Shown here: positions 1-9,203 of the stretch, piece by piece
Position numbering within the stretch: position 1 is the stretch's first letter
How the letters are laid out: the number at the start of each line of letters is the position of its first letter
From: Microlunatus soli
GTDB lineage: Bacteria; Actinomycetota; Actinomycetes; Propionibacteriales; Propionibacteriaceae
Length of the DNA: 64,000 nt
NCBI RefSeq assembly: GCF_900105385.1
Contig: NZ_LT629772.1
Span: 1,550,001 to 1,614,000, forward strand
Direction: 5' to 3'
Notes under the pieces: model-generated
Databases searched by the model: none
The model's input: the letters and a program-made list of their open reading frames with translations, nothing else
What the model was told of the DNA's origin: nothing
Position numbers and translations under genes: made by a program

Positions 1-1250
1 CTGAGCCCGTCGGAGGCGATCACACATCCCGGGTGGCCGAGTACCCGGTTCATCACCTCGGTGCTGCGGCCACCGGCCACCATCAGTACACCGGTGCCGT
101 GGTCGGTCAGCAGGTCCAGTGCCAGGGTCACCGGGTCGGTCCGCAGGTCTGCGGCCGACGCGGCGACGCTGTGCCCGATCAGTGTGCAGTCGTCCGCGGC
201 GGCGATCCGGCTGATGGTGATCTCGTCCCAGCCGACGGCCGGGTCGCGCCAGTGGTCGGCGATCCGACGGCGGACGTCACGCTCGGCGAGCAGCGGTCGC
301 CACCGCTCGACCGGTCCCTGCTGCGCCCAGTCCGGCAGCAGCTGTGCCAGCGGCGCATTCCCGTACAGGTAGGGATAGAGGTCGATGCCGACCTCGACAC
401 CGTCGACCCGGGCGGCGTCGATCTCGGCCAGCACCGGCCCGATGGCCGGCCAGTTGCGTCGGCCGACGGCGTTCAGATGGGAGATCTGGGTGCGGCATCC
501 GGTCCGTCGCGCGACCCGCAACGCCAACTGCACGGAGGACACGAGATCGTCGGCGTAGTCACGGACGTGCCAGGCGAACAGGGCGTCGTGGTCCCGAACG
601 ACCTCGGCCAGCATCGTCAGCTCCTGCTCACCGACCGTCGTCAACGGCGGGTACACCAGACCGGTGGAGAGACCGACCGCGCCGGCGGCCAGTTCGCCGG
701 CGAGCAGCTCCTGCATCCGGCGGAGCTGGTGATCGGTCGGCGGCAGGTTGTCGAAGCCGCAGACGCCGGCGTGCAGCGGAAGATGTCCCACCAGTGCGGC
801 CACGTTGACCGCGGGGCGCCGACGGATCAGTTCCTCACGATAGCCGCCGAGATCCTCCCAGTCCCAGGCGATGGCCGGATCAAGATCAAGATAGCTGACC
901 GCGGCGCGGATGCCGGCCCGATCCGGGCCGATTGCCGAAGCGACCGCCCGGCCCACCGGGAAGGTGCCGAGGCCGCAGTTGCCGATGACCTCGGTGGTGA
1001 TCCCCTGGCGGACCCGGCTCGGGGCATCGGGCGCCGACAGCAGGGTCAGATCCGAATGGGTGTGGATATCGACGAATCCGGGCAGCACCAGCCTGCCGGT
1101 CACGTCGATGATCGTCGCATCCGCGACCCTGTCGACGATCACACCGTCGGCTACCGCTCCGTCGGCCAGCACGAGGTCGCGCCGTTGCGGGTCGGCTCCG
1201 GTGCCGTCGATGACGAGTCCACCGCGCAGCAGCGTCGCCCGTCCAGCCAT
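1..1250 (-). CDS. N-acyl-D-amino-acid deacylase-type amidohydrolase, 3' end outside window
   Basis: A metal-dependent amidohydrolase expected to cleave the amide bond of N-acyl-D-amino acids or a related N-acyl compound in the cytoplasm. The 416 visible codons open with MAGRATLLRGGLVIDG, then show the metal motif DIHTHSD (His63, His65) and VIGNCG, whose Cys92 is a metal ligand in D-aminoacylases. Later come ALVGHLPLH and QISHLNAVG, which carry further His ligands. The ATG at 1250 has GAGGAG 11 nt upstream. The frame is open to the left edge, so the C-terminus is missing. It lies downstream of the IclR gene but has its own 126-bp upstream region with an operator palindrome. A dihydroorotase- or allantoinase-like role is possible, but HTHSD plus GNCG favours the D-aminoacylase family. 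Confidence 0.85.
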   Translation of the reverse strand, partial: MAGRATLLRGGLVIDGTGADPQRRDLVLADGAVADGVIVDRVADATIIDVTGRLVLPGFVDIHTHSDLTLLSAPDAPSRVRQGITTEVIGNCGLGTFPVGRAVASAIGPDRAGIRAAVSYLDLDPAIAWDWEDLGGYREELIRRRPAVNVAALVGHLPLHAGVCGFDNLPPTDHQLRRMQELLAGELAAGAVGLSTGLVYPPLTTVGEQELTMLAEVVRDHDALFAWHVRDYADDLVSSVQLALRVARRTGCRTQISHLNAVGRRNWPAIGPVLAEIDAARVDGVEVGIDLYPYLYGNAPLAQLLPDWAQQGPVERWRPLLAERDVRRRIADHWRDPAVGWDEITISRIAAADDCTLIGHSVAASAADLRTDPVTLALDLLTDHGTGVLMVAGGRSTEVMNRVLGHPGCVIASDGL

Positions 1251-1277
1251 GCCCGTGATCACTCCTCGTCCCGTACA

Positions 1278-1292
1278 TGAAAGATCTTTTCA
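1278..1292. promoter_or_regulatory. Putative IclR operator, site 1
   Basis: TGAAAGATCTTTTCA lies inside a longer perfect inverted repeat (TACATGAAA, 5-nt spacer, TTTCATGTA; 1274-1296). It is 28 nt upstream of the D-aminoacylase start and has the same 15-bp geometry as eight other sites in this island. A weak TTGATC-N17-AAAGAT promoter on the minus strand would be overlapped by it. Confidence 0.6.
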
Positions 1293-1376
1293 TGTAGTAC
1301 GGCAACGATCAAGGACCAGCTCCGCACCGTGACGACCCGCGGAGATGATCACCCGCTGGGTCGGCCGCCCCGAGAC

Positions 1377-2237
1377 TCAGGGACGGCGGTCGATGGTCGA
1401 GGTCAGCTCGCTGATGGCGGTCACGAAGTCGGGCGAGGCGAGCAGCCGTTCGGCGGTGGCGTCCAGCTGTTCGCGGTAGTCCCGCTGGGCGGCCGTACTG
1501 AATTCGGCTGCCGGACCGGAGACGCTCAACGCCGCCACCGTTCTCCCGTCCAGCACCAATGGGACCGCCAGACAGCGCAGCCCGACGCTGCGCTCGTTGT
1601 CGTCGATGCCGTAGCCCCGTCGGCGCAGCCTGCGCAGATCGGCGGTCAGCTCGGCGAGACCGGTGATCGTCTTGTCGGTGAACGCGGCGAACGGCTCGGC
1701 CGGCAGCCTGCCAGGCAGTTCTTCGTCGGCGAGGCCGGACAGCAGCACCTTACCCAGCCCGGTGCAATAGAGCTCGTCACGGGAGCCGACGGTGGAGGTG
1801 AAGCGGAGCGGCCGTCCCGACTCCTCGACGCAGACGTGCACGACCTGGGGGCCGTCGAGCACCCCCAGATTGGCGGTGTGGCCGGTCGATCGGGCCAGTT
1901 GCTTCATCTCGGACGAGGCCAGCGCCCGGACATCGAGATTGCGTTCGTAGCCGCGGGCCAACTGCTGGACCTTGTGTCCGAGCCGGAAGCTCGGCTGATC
2001 ATCGAGCCGGACGACGTACTCCAACTCGGTGAGCACCGACAGCAGCCGGATCAGTGTGCTCTTCGGCAGCCCGGTGTGATCACTCAACGTGCTCAGGGTG
2101 AGCGGCTCGGTCGTATCGGCCAACTGCTCCAGCAGCGCCAGTCCGCGCGCCAACGCGTTGGCGTGATAGTTGGCCGACGCCGGTCGGTCCTGTTCGGTTG
2201 TGCCGCGCTGCGACCTCGTGCCTGCGATGCTGCTCAC
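1377..2237 (-). CDS. IclR family transcriptional regulator
   Basis: A DNA-binding regulator with the two-part IclR layout. Its N-terminal winged helix reads LTLSTLSDHTGLPKSTLIR, followed by the effector-binding domain (ANLGVLDGPQVVHVCVEESG ... LYCTGLGKVLLSGL). It is the last gene of the peptide-type ABC transporter operon. The GTG at 2237 is preceded by GGAGAGG at proper spacing and gives 286 aa. An in-frame GTG at 2291, three bases after the ATPase stop, would add 18 poorly conserved residues. It is the only IclR protein in the window and the natural candidate to bind the nine TGRAAC-N3-GTTYCA palindromes around it. KdgR and IclR, of the same family, bind similar sites. Autoregulation through the operon promoter at 8.2 kb is inferred. 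Confidence 0.9.
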   Translation of the reverse strand: MSSIAGTRSQRGTTEQDRPASANYHANALARGLALLEQLADTTEPLTLSTLSDHTGLPKSTLIRLLSVLTELEYVVRLDDQPSFRLGHKVQQLARGYERNLDVRALASSEMKQLARSTGHTANLGVLDGPQVVHVCVEESGRPLRFTSTVGSRDELYCTGLGKVLLSGLADEELPGRLPAEPFAAFTDKTITGLAELTADLRRLRRRGYGIDDNERSVGLRCLAVPLVLDGRTVAALSVSGPAAEFSTAAQRDYREQLDATAERLLASPDFVTAISELTSTIDRRP

Positions 2238-2294
2238 GACCTCTCCGTCTCCATCGGCGGCAACGGCTCTGACTGAGCCGTCGCCGGCCACATC

Positions 2295-3407
2295 CTAGTT
2301 TGTGCCGTCCCGACCGGCGCTGCGCTCGTCCGGATCACCGTCCCGGTAGGCGCCGACCGGCTCACCGCCGACGACGTCGATCGGATCCGGGAAATGACAG
2401 GCGACGACCTGCTGGGATCCCGGTGCGCGATCGGGTGCAGGCTGCAGCGGCGGTTCGATGCTGGCGCAGATCTCGGCAGCCTTCCAACATCGGGTACGGA
2501 AGCGGCAGCCACTGGGCGGGTTGCTCGGGCTGGGCACGTCGCCACGTAACACGATCCGGTCCCGGCCGCCTAGATCACTGATGTCCGGCGACGGGATGGC
2601 CGACAGCAGGGCCTGGGTGTAAGGGTGGCTCGGGCGGCTGAAGATATCGGTCCGGCTGCCCGACTCCACGATCTTGCCCAGATACATCACCGCGACCCGA
2701 TCGCAGGTGTGCCGGACCACCGAAAGATCATGGGAGATGAACAGGTAGGCCAATCCGAGCTGTTCCTGCAGCAGTTCCAGCTGGTTGATCACCTGGGCAC
2801 GGATCGACACGTCGAGCGCCGACACCGGTTCGTCCAAGACGAGCACGGAAGGATCGAGCACCAGTGCTCGAGCGATCCCGATCCGCTGCCGTTGGCCGCC
2901 GGAGAATTCGTGGGCGTAGCGGTTCGCATGCTGGGCGGTCAGGCCGACCGATTCCAGCACAGCGGCGACCTTCTGCCGGCCACCGTCGCGATAGCGCCCC
3001 TGGATCTGCAACGGCTCGGCGACGATCTCCTGCACGGTCATCCGCGGGCTGAGCGAGGCGTACGGATCCTGGAAGACGATCTGGATCCTTCGGCTGAGCT
3101 CGCTGCGCTGCTGCTTGCCCGCGGCAGCGACATCGAGCCCGCGATAGCGGATCGTGCCGCCGGTCGGATCCTCCAACCGCATCAGCAGCCGTCCGGTCGT
3201 CGACTTGCCGCACCCGGACTCCCCCACCAGGCCCAGCGTCTCACCGGCGAACAGCTCGAAGTCGACGCCGTCCACCGCCTTCACGTGCGAGTGCGCCCGC
3301 CGCAGGATCCCTTGCCGGACGGGGAAATGCTTCTGCAACCCCTGCACCTGCAGGACCGGTTCGCCTGCGGCGGCATCGGTCCCCTGGTCGGTCACCGTCT
3401 CAGTCAT
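2295..3407 (-). CDS. Oligopeptide/dipeptide-type ABC transporter ATP-binding protein (OppF/DppF-like)
   Basis: One of two ATPases energising a peptide-type (family 5) importer at the inner face of the membrane. It has Walker [13 protein letters not shown], signature [14 protein letters not shown], Walker [13 protein letters not shown], and the C-terminal oligopeptide-type Cys segment [15 protein letters not shown]. The ATG at 3407 (MTETVTD) has GGGAGG five bases upstream and overlaps the stop of the preceding ATPase by 8 bases, so the two are probably translationally coupled. A start further upstream at 3452 would run deep into the previous gene and has no good ribosome site. The product is 370 aa, normal for this subfamily. 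Confidence 0.95.
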   Translation of the reverse strand: MTETVTDQGTDAAAGEPVLQVQGLQKHFPVRQGILRRAHSHVKAVDGVDFELFAGETLGLVGESGCGKSTTGRLLMRLEDPTGGTIRYRGLDVAAAGKQQRSELSRRIQIVFQDPYASLSPRMTVQEIVAEPLQIQGRYRDGGRQKVAAVLESVGLTAQHANRYAHEFSGGQRQRIGIARALVLDPSVLVLDEPVSALDVSIRAQVINQLELLQEQLGLAYLFISHDLSVVRHTCDRVAVMYLGKIVESGSRTDIFSRPSHPYTQALLSAIPSPDISDLGGRDRIVLRGDVPSPSNPPSGCRFRTRCWKAAEICASIEPPLQPAPDRAPGSQQVVACHFPDPIDVVGGEPVGAYRDGDPDERSAGRDGTN

Positions 3408-4488
3408 CGGATCCTCCCGTTCCCGCATCAGAGACCGCGGCTCCCGCCGCAACCGGGACGCCGTCGATGATCTCCAGGTCCTCGGCGAAGTGACAGGCCG
3501 ACTCGTGCCCCGGTGCGATCTCCACCAGCTGGGGTCGCACCTCGGCGCACTCCGGCCGGCCGCGGCCGACGACGCACCGCGGTTCGAACGGGCAGCCGGC
3601 GGCAGGCTGCAGCAGATTGGGCGGGCTGCCCGGGATCGGCGTCAGGGTGTCGACATCGTGCTTCAGCGACGGCAGGCTGCTCAGTAGCCCGATCGTGTAC
3701 GGATGTCGGGGCCGCGCGAAGATGCTGGCCACCGAGCCGCGTTCGACGATCCGACCGGCGTACATCACGATCACCCGTTCGGCGAGTTCGGCGATCACAC
3801 CAAGATCATGGGTGATGAAGATCGTCGCGGCGCCGGTCTCCTGCTGGGCCTTGCGCAACAGGTCGAGCACCTGGGCCTGGATCGTGACGTCCAGGGCCGT
3901 GGTCGGCTCGTCGGCGATCAGCAACAACGGATCGTTGGCGATCGCCATCGCGATCATGGCCCGCTGCCGCATTCCCCCGGAGAACTGGTGCGGGTACTGA
4001 TCGGCTCGCTGATCGGGCTGTGGAACGCCCACCCGGGTCAGCAGGTCGACGGCCCGCTGCCAGGCTGCCTGCTTGCTCACCCGGTGATGGATCCGGACCG
4101 CTTCGGCGATCTGGGTGCCGACCTTCAGGACCGGGTTCAATGCCGTCATCGGATCCTGGAAGACCATCCCGATCTGGTTGCCTCTGATCTTGCGCATCTC
4201 CCGCCCGGACTCCGGGTGCAGCACGCGGTCCTGGAATCGAACGCTGCCGGTGACCGTCCCCGATTGAGCACCGATCAGGCCCATCAGCGACATCATGGTG
4301 ACGCTCTTGCCCGAGCCGGACTCGCCGACGACGCCGAGGATCTCCCCCTCGCGTACCTCGAAGCTGACGCCGTCGACGGCCCGGACGATCCCTTCGTCGG
4401 TGGCGAATTCGACCTGCAGGTCCTCGACCTGCAGGAGCACCGGACCTGCGGAGTCGGCCGTGGCCGTCATCGGTTGACTGGAAGCCAT
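3400..4488 (-). CDS. Oligopeptide/dipeptide-type ABC transporter ATP-binding protein (OppD/DppD-like)
   Basis: The second ATPase of the importer, 362 aa. It has Walker [13 protein letters not shown], signature [14 protein letters not shown], Walker [15 protein letters not shown], and the C-terminal GCPFEPRC motif. The ATG at 4488 ([10 protein letters not shown]) follows AGGGGG by 8 nt. A GTG at 4497 would overlap the permease stop as GTGA and is a possible alternative. The much longer open frame upstream is a shadow of the permease gene. Order within the operon is substrate-binding protein, permease B, permease C, this ATPase, the OppF-like ATPase, IclR. Confidence 0.95.
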   Translation of the reverse strand: MASSQPMTATADSAGPVLLQVEDLQVEFATDEGIVRAVDGVSFEVREGEILGVVGESGSGKSVTMMSLMGLIGAQSGTVTGSVRFQDRVLHPESGREMRKIRGNQIGMVFQDPMTALNPVLKVGTQIAEAVRIHHRVSKQAAWQRAVDLLTRVGVPQPDQRADQYPHQFSGGMRQRAMIAMAIANDPLLLIADEPTTALDVTIQAQVLDLLRKAQQETGAATIFITHDLGVIAELAERVIVMYAGRIVERGSVASIFARPRHPYTIGLLSSLPSLKHDVDTLTPIPGSPPNLLQPAAGCPFEPRCVVGRGRPECAEVRPQLVEIAPGHESACHFAEDLEIIDGVPVAAGAAVSDAGTGGSDD

Positions 4489-4493
4489 GTCCG

Positions 4494-5429
4494 TCACCCC
4501 CTGGCCTTCGGATCGGCAGCGTCTCGCAGCCCGTCGCCGAGGAAGTTCACGCAGAAAACGGTGACGGCGACGGCGACCCCCGGTGGAACCCACAGCCAGG
4601 GCATGCTGCTGATCACGGTGATGCTCTGCGCGTCGTGCAGCATGTTGCCCCAGCTCGGCAACGGCGCCTGCACACCGAGTCCCAGGAAGGACAATCCGGC
4701 CTCCTGCAGGATGCAGATCGCCACGCTGAGGGTGAACACGACGACGATCTGACTGAGGGCCGCCGGCAGCAGATGTTTGCGGATCAGCCAGGCCTGCCCG
4801 GCGCCCGCCCCGCGCGAGGCCTGGACGAACTCGCGTTGGGTCATCGTCAGCACGACGCTGCGGACGATCCGCGCGGCGCCCGGCCACTGGAACAGCCCCA
4901 GCACCAAGATCAACAGCGGCAGGCTCGGTCCGAAGATGCCGGCGATCACGATCACCACCACGGTCTGCGGGAAGGACAGGAACGCGTCGGCGACCCGCAT
5001 GATGATCATGTCGACCCAGCCGCCGAAGGCGCCGGAGACGGCTCCGATCAGGGCACCCAGGACGACCGCGATCAGCCCCGCGGCCAGCCCGATCCCCATC
5101 GAGACCCGGCCGCCGTAGACCATCCTGGCGAACACGTCCCGGCCACTGAGGTCGGTGCCCAGCAGGTGGCCCGGCCCCGGTGGCACCCGGCTGCTGGTGA
5201 GATTGACCTGGTAGGGCTGGAGATCGACGAAGAGTGGCAGCAGGAACGAGATCGCCAGCAGCAGGACCAGCAACGCCGTCCCGGCGACAGCCATCCGGTT
5301 CCGGGTGAATCGACGGAACGCCAACTGGGCCGGTGATCGCCGGGTGCTCGCCAAACCTTCGGCCCGATCTGCGAGGGCCTGTGGAGTGGCCTGCGTCGCC
5401 GTCCGGACGATCGAGGACTTCAGACTCAT
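4494..5429 (-). CDS. Peptide-type ABC transporter permease (OppC/DppC-like)
   Basis: Inner-membrane channel subunit of 311 aa. A long cytoplasmic N-terminus leads to a first membrane helix (ALLVLLLAISFLLPLFV), a periplasmic stretch with HLLGTDLSGRDVFARMVYG typical of OppC proteins, four further helices, and the cytoplasmic EAA loop (EFVQASRGAGAG). Its ATG overlaps the stop of the upstream permease (ATGA, 5426-5429). Confidence 0.95.
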   Translation of the reverse strand: MSLKSSIVRTATQATPQALADRAEGLASTRRSPAQLAFRRFTRNRMAVAGTALLVLLLAISFLLPLFVDLQPYQVNLTSSRVPPGPGHLLGTDLSGRDVFARMVYGGRVSMGIGLAAGLIAVVLGALIGAVSGAFGGWVDMIIMRVADAFLSFPQTVVVIVIAGIFGPSLPLLILVLGLFQWPGAARIVRSVVLTMTQREFVQASRGAGAGQAWLIRKHLLPAALSQIVVVFTLSVAICILQEAGLSFLGLGVQAPLPSWGNMLHDAQSITVISSMPWLWVPPGVAVAVTVFCVNFLGDGLRDAADPKARG

Positions 5430-6385
5430 TTCAGCACCACCCTCGGGTCGACCGCGGCGTACAGCAGGTCGGCGACCAGGTTGGACAGCAGCACCAGGAT
5501 CGACACCATCAGGGCGAAGGCGATGATCACCGAGTAGTCCTGGGAGGTCACGGCCGTGATCGCGAGCTGCCCCATCCCGGGCCAGGCGAACACCTGCTCG
5601 ACCACGACGGCGCCGCCGAGCAGTCCCGGTATCGACAGCGCGACCACGGTGATGATCGGGATCAACGCGTTGCGCAGGACGTGCTTGAACAGCACGCTGA
5701 TCATCGGCATCCCCTTGGCCAGTCCGGTCCGGACGTACTCCGAACCCAACTCGCTGAGCATGCTGGATCTGATGTAGCGGGTGAACTGTCCCGCCATGCT
5801 CAGCCCGAGGATGAACACCGGTATCACCAGATGCAGCAGCAGGTCGCCCAGGCCGCCGTTACCCGGAGTCGACATTCCCGCCGATGGCAGCACCCGCAGC
5901 TTCAGGGCGAAGACGTAGATCGCCAGGATGCCGAGGAAGAAGGACGGCGTGGAGACCGCAATCAGGCTGACGAAGGTGGCGATGTAGTCGGTGGCGCGGT
6001 TCCTGCGCAGCGCTGCCACGGTGCCGAGCGGCAGCGCGATCACCAGCCCGAGGAGAATGGCCAGTCCCATCAGCTCGACGGTCGGCACGATCCGCTCGGT
6101 GATCATCTCTCCGACCGGTCGACTCGCACCGATCGAGTAGCCCAGGTCGCCGTGCAGAGCGTTACCCAGCCAGTGCACATACTGCACGGGCAGCGGACGA
6201 TCCAGCCCGAGCTCATGCCGCTTCTGCTCGATGAACGCCTGGCTGCCGGAGTTGTACATCGATGGCGGGATCAACTGAGCGACCGGGTCGCCCGGTGCGG
6301 CATGGACCAGACCGAAGATCGCGACCGTGATGAAGAAGAACACCACCACGGTCGAGATCATCCGTCTGACGAGAAACGCGCCCAA
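5426..6385 (-). CDS. Peptide-type ABC transporter permease (OppB/DppB-like)
   Basis: Inner-membrane channel subunit of 319 aa. It starts MGAFLVRRMISTVVVFFFIT, the usual N-terminal helix, followed by the periplasmic domain with HELGLDRPLPVQYVHWL and GDLGYSI, then five more helices and the EAA loop (EYVRTGLAKGMP). It follows the substrate-binding protein gene after an 89-bp gap and is coupled by ATGA overlap to the second permease. Confidence 0.95.
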   Translation of the reverse strand: MGAFLVRRMISTVVVFFFITVAIFGLVHAAPGDPVAQLIPPSMYNSGSQAFIEQKRHELGLDRPLPVQYVHWLGNALHGDLGYSIGASRPVGEMITERIVPTVELMGLAILLGLVIALPLGTVAALRRNRATDYIATFVSLIAVSTPSFFLGILAIYVFALKLRVLPSAGMSTPGNGGLGDLLLHLVIPVFILGLSMAGQFTRYIRSSMLSELGSEYVRTGLAKGMPMISVLFKHVLRNALIPIITVVALSIPGLLGGAVVVEQVFAWPGMGQLAITAVTSQDYSVIIAFALMVSILVLLSNLVADLLYAAVDPRVVLK

Positions 6386-6474
6386 CAGTCACTCCTCACC
6401 GTTCATGCTGATGGTCTGCGGCAGCCGACGGGTGTCATGGCTCGGACGTCGCCCGGCGCCCTCCTCGAGGATGA

Positions 6475-8106
6475 TCAAGATGTGACCGTCCACTTCCACG
6501 GCTCGTAGTAGTTGGCGTTGTTCAACGGCTGGAAGTTCTGCACCCGCTTGCTGACCCCGAAGACCCAGTTCAGGCTGTACAGCCACATCAGAGCCGGATC
6601 GGCGTTCTCGATCTTGGCCGCTTTCTCGAAGGCCGCCTGCTGTTCGGTCGGATCGGTCTTCAGCATCGCCGCCTTGATCGCCGTGTCCAGCTCGGGGTTG
6701 CAGTACAGACCGGTGTTCGGGCCCTTCGGGACTTTCTGGTCACACGCGGTGACCGGACCGGCGTTGGCCGGGACCGTGCCGTAGTCGCCGCCGCCGTAGA
6801 GCAGCATGTCGTACTTGTGGGTGGTGAACACGTCGGTGAAGTAGGACCCTTGCACCCGCTTCAGCTTCAGCTTCACACCCACAGCATTGAGCTGCTGCTC
6901 CATCACCGTCGCGGCGGCATCACGGTCCGGGTTGCCGCCGGCGATCCAGGCCAGGGTGACCGGCTTGCTGAAATCGAACTTGGCTTCCTTGAGCAACTGC
7001 TTGGCCTTGGCCGGGTCGTAGTCGTAGCTGTTGATGTCAGTGCCGGACCACTTCTCCGGCCAGACGCTGTTGCGCACCTGACCATGCCCGGCCAGCGCAC
7101 TCTTCACGATGCCCTTGCGGTCCACCGCATACAGGAAGGCCTGCTTCACCTTCGGGTCGGCGAACCGCTTCTGGCTCTGGTTCCAGCCGGCGACCACCAT
7201 GCCGGTGGACTTCACCTCTTGCACCGAGGCCCCCTGGAAGCCCTTGACGGTGTCGATGTCATTGGGAGAGATCCAGGCGACATCCATCTCACCCGTGGAC
7301 AACTGCTGGGTCGCCACATCGGCAGTCAGCGGCTTGACGTAGACGTCCTTCACTCCCACCGGTTCGCGGAACTTCGGATTGGCGGTCAGGTGCACGTACT
7401 GATCGGTCTTGTACTCGTCGAAGGTGAACGGGCCCGAGGTGACCGTCGGCTTGTGGAACCAGTCGTTGTTGGCGAAGTCCTTGATCGGCTCCTTCTCCAG
7501 CACGTGCTTGGGCAAGATCCCGATCATGCCGACCTGACCGACCAGAGCGGGATTGGCTTCGGTCTGCTTGATCACGAAGGTGTGCTCGTCCGGCGCGCTC
7601 AGCCCGGAGATCTCCTTGGCCTTGCCGGCGATGTAGTCGGCGACCCCGGCCACACCACCCAGGTACGCGGCCTGGCTGCTGGCGGCGTTGGTGTCGGCCG
7701 CCCTGGTGTAGGTGAACAGCAGATCGTCGCTGGTCAACGGTTTGCCGTCGCTCCAGGTCAGCCCGTCGCGCAGCGTGAAGGTGATCGTCTTGCCACCGTC
7801 GGACACCTTCGGCTCGGAGGCGGCGGCCGCCGGCACCAGCTCACCCTTCGGTGTGGCCGCCATCAACGTGTCGTAGGCCAGCGAGATGACCTGCTGGTCC
7901 GGGCCCGAGGCGGAGGCCAGCGGGCCGAAAACGCCGTTCGGCTTCTGATACATGAACAGATTGATCGTGCCACTCGGGCCATTGCCCTGTTGGGAGCTGG
8001 CGCCGCCCCCACCGCTGCTCGGATTGGTCGGATCCGAACACGCGACCACCGCCACCGCGACGACGGCAGCGAGCAGCAGGGACAGGAGCTTTCGTGAATA
8101 ACGCAT
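6475..8106 (-). CDS. Family 5 (peptide/nickel/oligosaccharide-type) ABC substrate-binding lipoprotein
   Basis: Extracellular receptor of the importer, 543 aa. The start at 8106 gives MRYSRKLLSLLLAAVVAVA with a lipobox ending VVAC, so the mature protein is lipid-anchored at the Cys. A Ser/Gly-rich linker follows, then a full-length SBP_bac_5 domain with the typical ITFTLRDGLTWSDGKPLTSDDLLF segment near the start and YDYDPAKAKQLLKEA in the second lobe. GCGAGGTG lies just upstream of the ATG. A longer frame to 8226 would read through the promoter. Family 5 receptors bind peptides but also plant or microbial oligosaccharides and opines, so the ligand cannot be read from the sequence. Confidence 0.95.
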   Translation of the reverse strand: MRYSRKLLSLLLAAVVAVAVVACSDPTNPSSGGGGASSQQGNGPSGTINLFMYQKPNGVFGPLASASGPDQQVISLAYDTLMAATPKGELVPAAAASEPKVSDGGKTITFTLRDGLTWSDGKPLTSDDLLFTYTRAADTNAASSQAAYLGGVAGVADYIAGKAKEISGLSAPDEHTFVIKQTEANPALVGQVGMIGILPKHVLEKEPIKDFANNDWFHKPTVTSGPFTFDEYKTDQYVHLTANPKFREPVGVKDVYVKPLTADVATQQLSTGEMDVAWISPNDIDTVKGFQGASVQEVKSTGMVVAGWNQSQKRFADPKVKQAFLYAVDRKGIVKSALAGHGQVRNSVWPEKWSGTDINSYDYDPAKAKQLLKEAKFDFSKPVTLAWIAGGNPDRDAAATVMEQQLNAVGVKLKLKRVQGSYFTDVFTTHKYDMLLYGGGDYGTVPANAGPVTACDQKVPKGPNTGLYCNPELDTAIKAAMLKTDPTEQQAAFEKAAKIENADPALMWLYSLNWVFGVSKRVQNFQPLNNANYYEPWKWTVTS

Positions 8107-8179
8107 GGCACCTCGCTGGACGATGACGGTCTGAGCATGGCCCCAATCTCCGCTGGCGCGGCGATCCCGACGGGCAACA

Positions 8180-8194
8180 TGAAACAGTGTTTCA
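8180..8194. promoter_or_regulatory. Putative IclR operator, site 2
   Basis: TGAAACAGTGTTTCA is symmetrical except for the central base and closely resembles a KdgR/IclR-type box. It sits just downstream of the predicted -10 of the ABC operon promoter, a position suited to repression. Confidence 0.7.
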
Positions 8195-8197
8195 GAC

Positions 8198-8226
8198 AGC
8201 ATCGTGCCGAGCGCCGCCACTGTCAA
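8198..8226 (-). promoter_or_regulatory. Predicted promoter of the ABC transporter/iclR operon
   Basis: On the minus strand a perfect -35 TTGACA (8221-8226) is followed after 17 nt by GATGCT (8198-8203), a weak -10. Operator site 2 lies at the expected transcription start. Confidence 0.55.
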
Positions 8227-8267
8227 GAGTCAACAGACATCCCCGTGAGTCGTTCCGGTAACGAACA

Positions 8268-8282
8268 TGGAACGACGTTCTG
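8268..8282. promoter_or_regulatory. Putative IclR operator, site 3
   Basis: TGGAACGACGTTCTG; the central 11 bases GAACGACGTTC are symmetrical. It lies upstream of TATGCT (8303-8308), a likely -10 for the alpha/beta hydrolase gene at 8370. Confidence 0.6.
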
Positions 8283-8308
8283 CGATCACGCAGCCGGCCG
8301 CTTATGCT

Positions 8309-8334
8309 AAGCCTCGATCCACCGATATGCCGCA
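8309..8334. repeat. Solo arm of the ~160-bp dispersed element
   Basis: AAGCCTCGATCCACCGATAT followed by GCCGCA matches the terminal arm of the elements at 26.2 and 30.2 kb with few differences. No partner arm or core is visible nearby, so it looks like a remnant. Confidence 0.5.
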
Positions 8335-8369
8335 CACGGTTTGCACTGGTCTCGGAGGTACAGCAACCC

Positions 8370-9161
8370 ATGACGCCCAGCACGGCTTCGAACCGCTACG
8401 CGACCAGCGCCGGTCTGGACTATCGCGTCACCGGCGCGCCGGGCGGCGGGCCACGGCCGACGGTGATCAATCTCGCCAGCACCGCCGACCAGGCGCTCGG
8501 CCAGGACTTCCTGCAGGCTGGGCGATTCCTACTCCCGGCCGGCTACCGCTATGTCGGTGTCGAATTACCCTGCCACGGCAACTCACGCCGCGAGGGCGAG
8601 CCCGAAGAACTGGCCGGCTGGGCGCGTCGGGTGGCCACCGGCGAAGACTTCGTCGGACCGTTCCTCGATCAACTGACCGAAATCGTCGACCGGCTGATCG
8701 ACGACGGCAGCTCCGATCCGCGACGGATGGCGATCACCGGGACGTCGCGAGGCGGTTACCTCGCGCTTCAGGCCGTGGCCCGAGACCACCGGCTCCGCGC
8801 GGTTGCCGCCTACGCGCCGGTTGTCGATCTTGGTCGACTGCGTGAGTTCGATGCCGTGGACGCCGAGCTGATCGAGCAATGGAATGTGTTGCGCCGCGTG
8901 GAGGATCTGGTCGGACGTCCGGTCTTCCTGGTGATCGGCGATCGCGATCATCGCGTCGGCACCGACGCCACGATCAGCCTCGGCAGCGCACTGGCTGCGG
9001 CCGCCGAGGCAGCCGACAGGCCAAGCCAGCTGGCGATGCACGTGCTGTCCGAGCCCGGCGGCCACACCACGCCTGCCGATGGCGCCCGACTGTCGGCCCA
9101 CTGGCTGCATCGGGTGTTCGACCAGCCCGGCGGTCCGCTGACCGTGGCCGGGGAAACCTAG
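8370..9161 (+). CDS. Alpha/beta hydrolase (dienelactone hydrolase/prolyl-oligopeptidase-like)
   Basis: A cytoplasmic serine hydrolase of 263 aa without a signal peptide. The nucleophile elbow is ITGTSRGGYLAL (GxSxG), the acid lies in VIGDRDHRVG and the catalytic His in SEPGGHTTP. The ATG at 8370 has GGAGG about 11 nt upstream. An esterase, lactonase or acyl-hydrolase role in the island's pathway is plausible, but the substrate cannot be inferred. The gene is divergent from the ABC operon across a region with two operator-like sites. Confidence 0.8.
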   Translation: MTPSTASNRYATSAGLDYRVTGAPGGGPRPTVINLASTADQALGQDFLQAGRFLLPAGYRYVGVELPCHGNSRREGEPEELAGWARRVATGEDFVGPFLDQLTEIVDRLIDDGSSDPRRMAITGTSRGGYLALQAVARDHRLRAVAAYAPVVDLGRLREFDAVDAELIEQWNVLRRVEDLVGRPVFLVIGDRDHRVGTDATISLGSALAAAAEAADRPSQLAMHVLSEPGGHTTPADGARLSAHWLHRVFDQPGGPLTVAGET

Positions 9162-9203
9162 CCAGGGCCACGGTGGAGCGCGCGACTGCTCACCGACAGC
9201 TCC

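Noticed and set aside
6817-8097. A 426-codon plus-strand frame opposite the substrate-binding protein
   Set aside because: Shadow frame without motifs; the lipoprotein on the other strand is clear.
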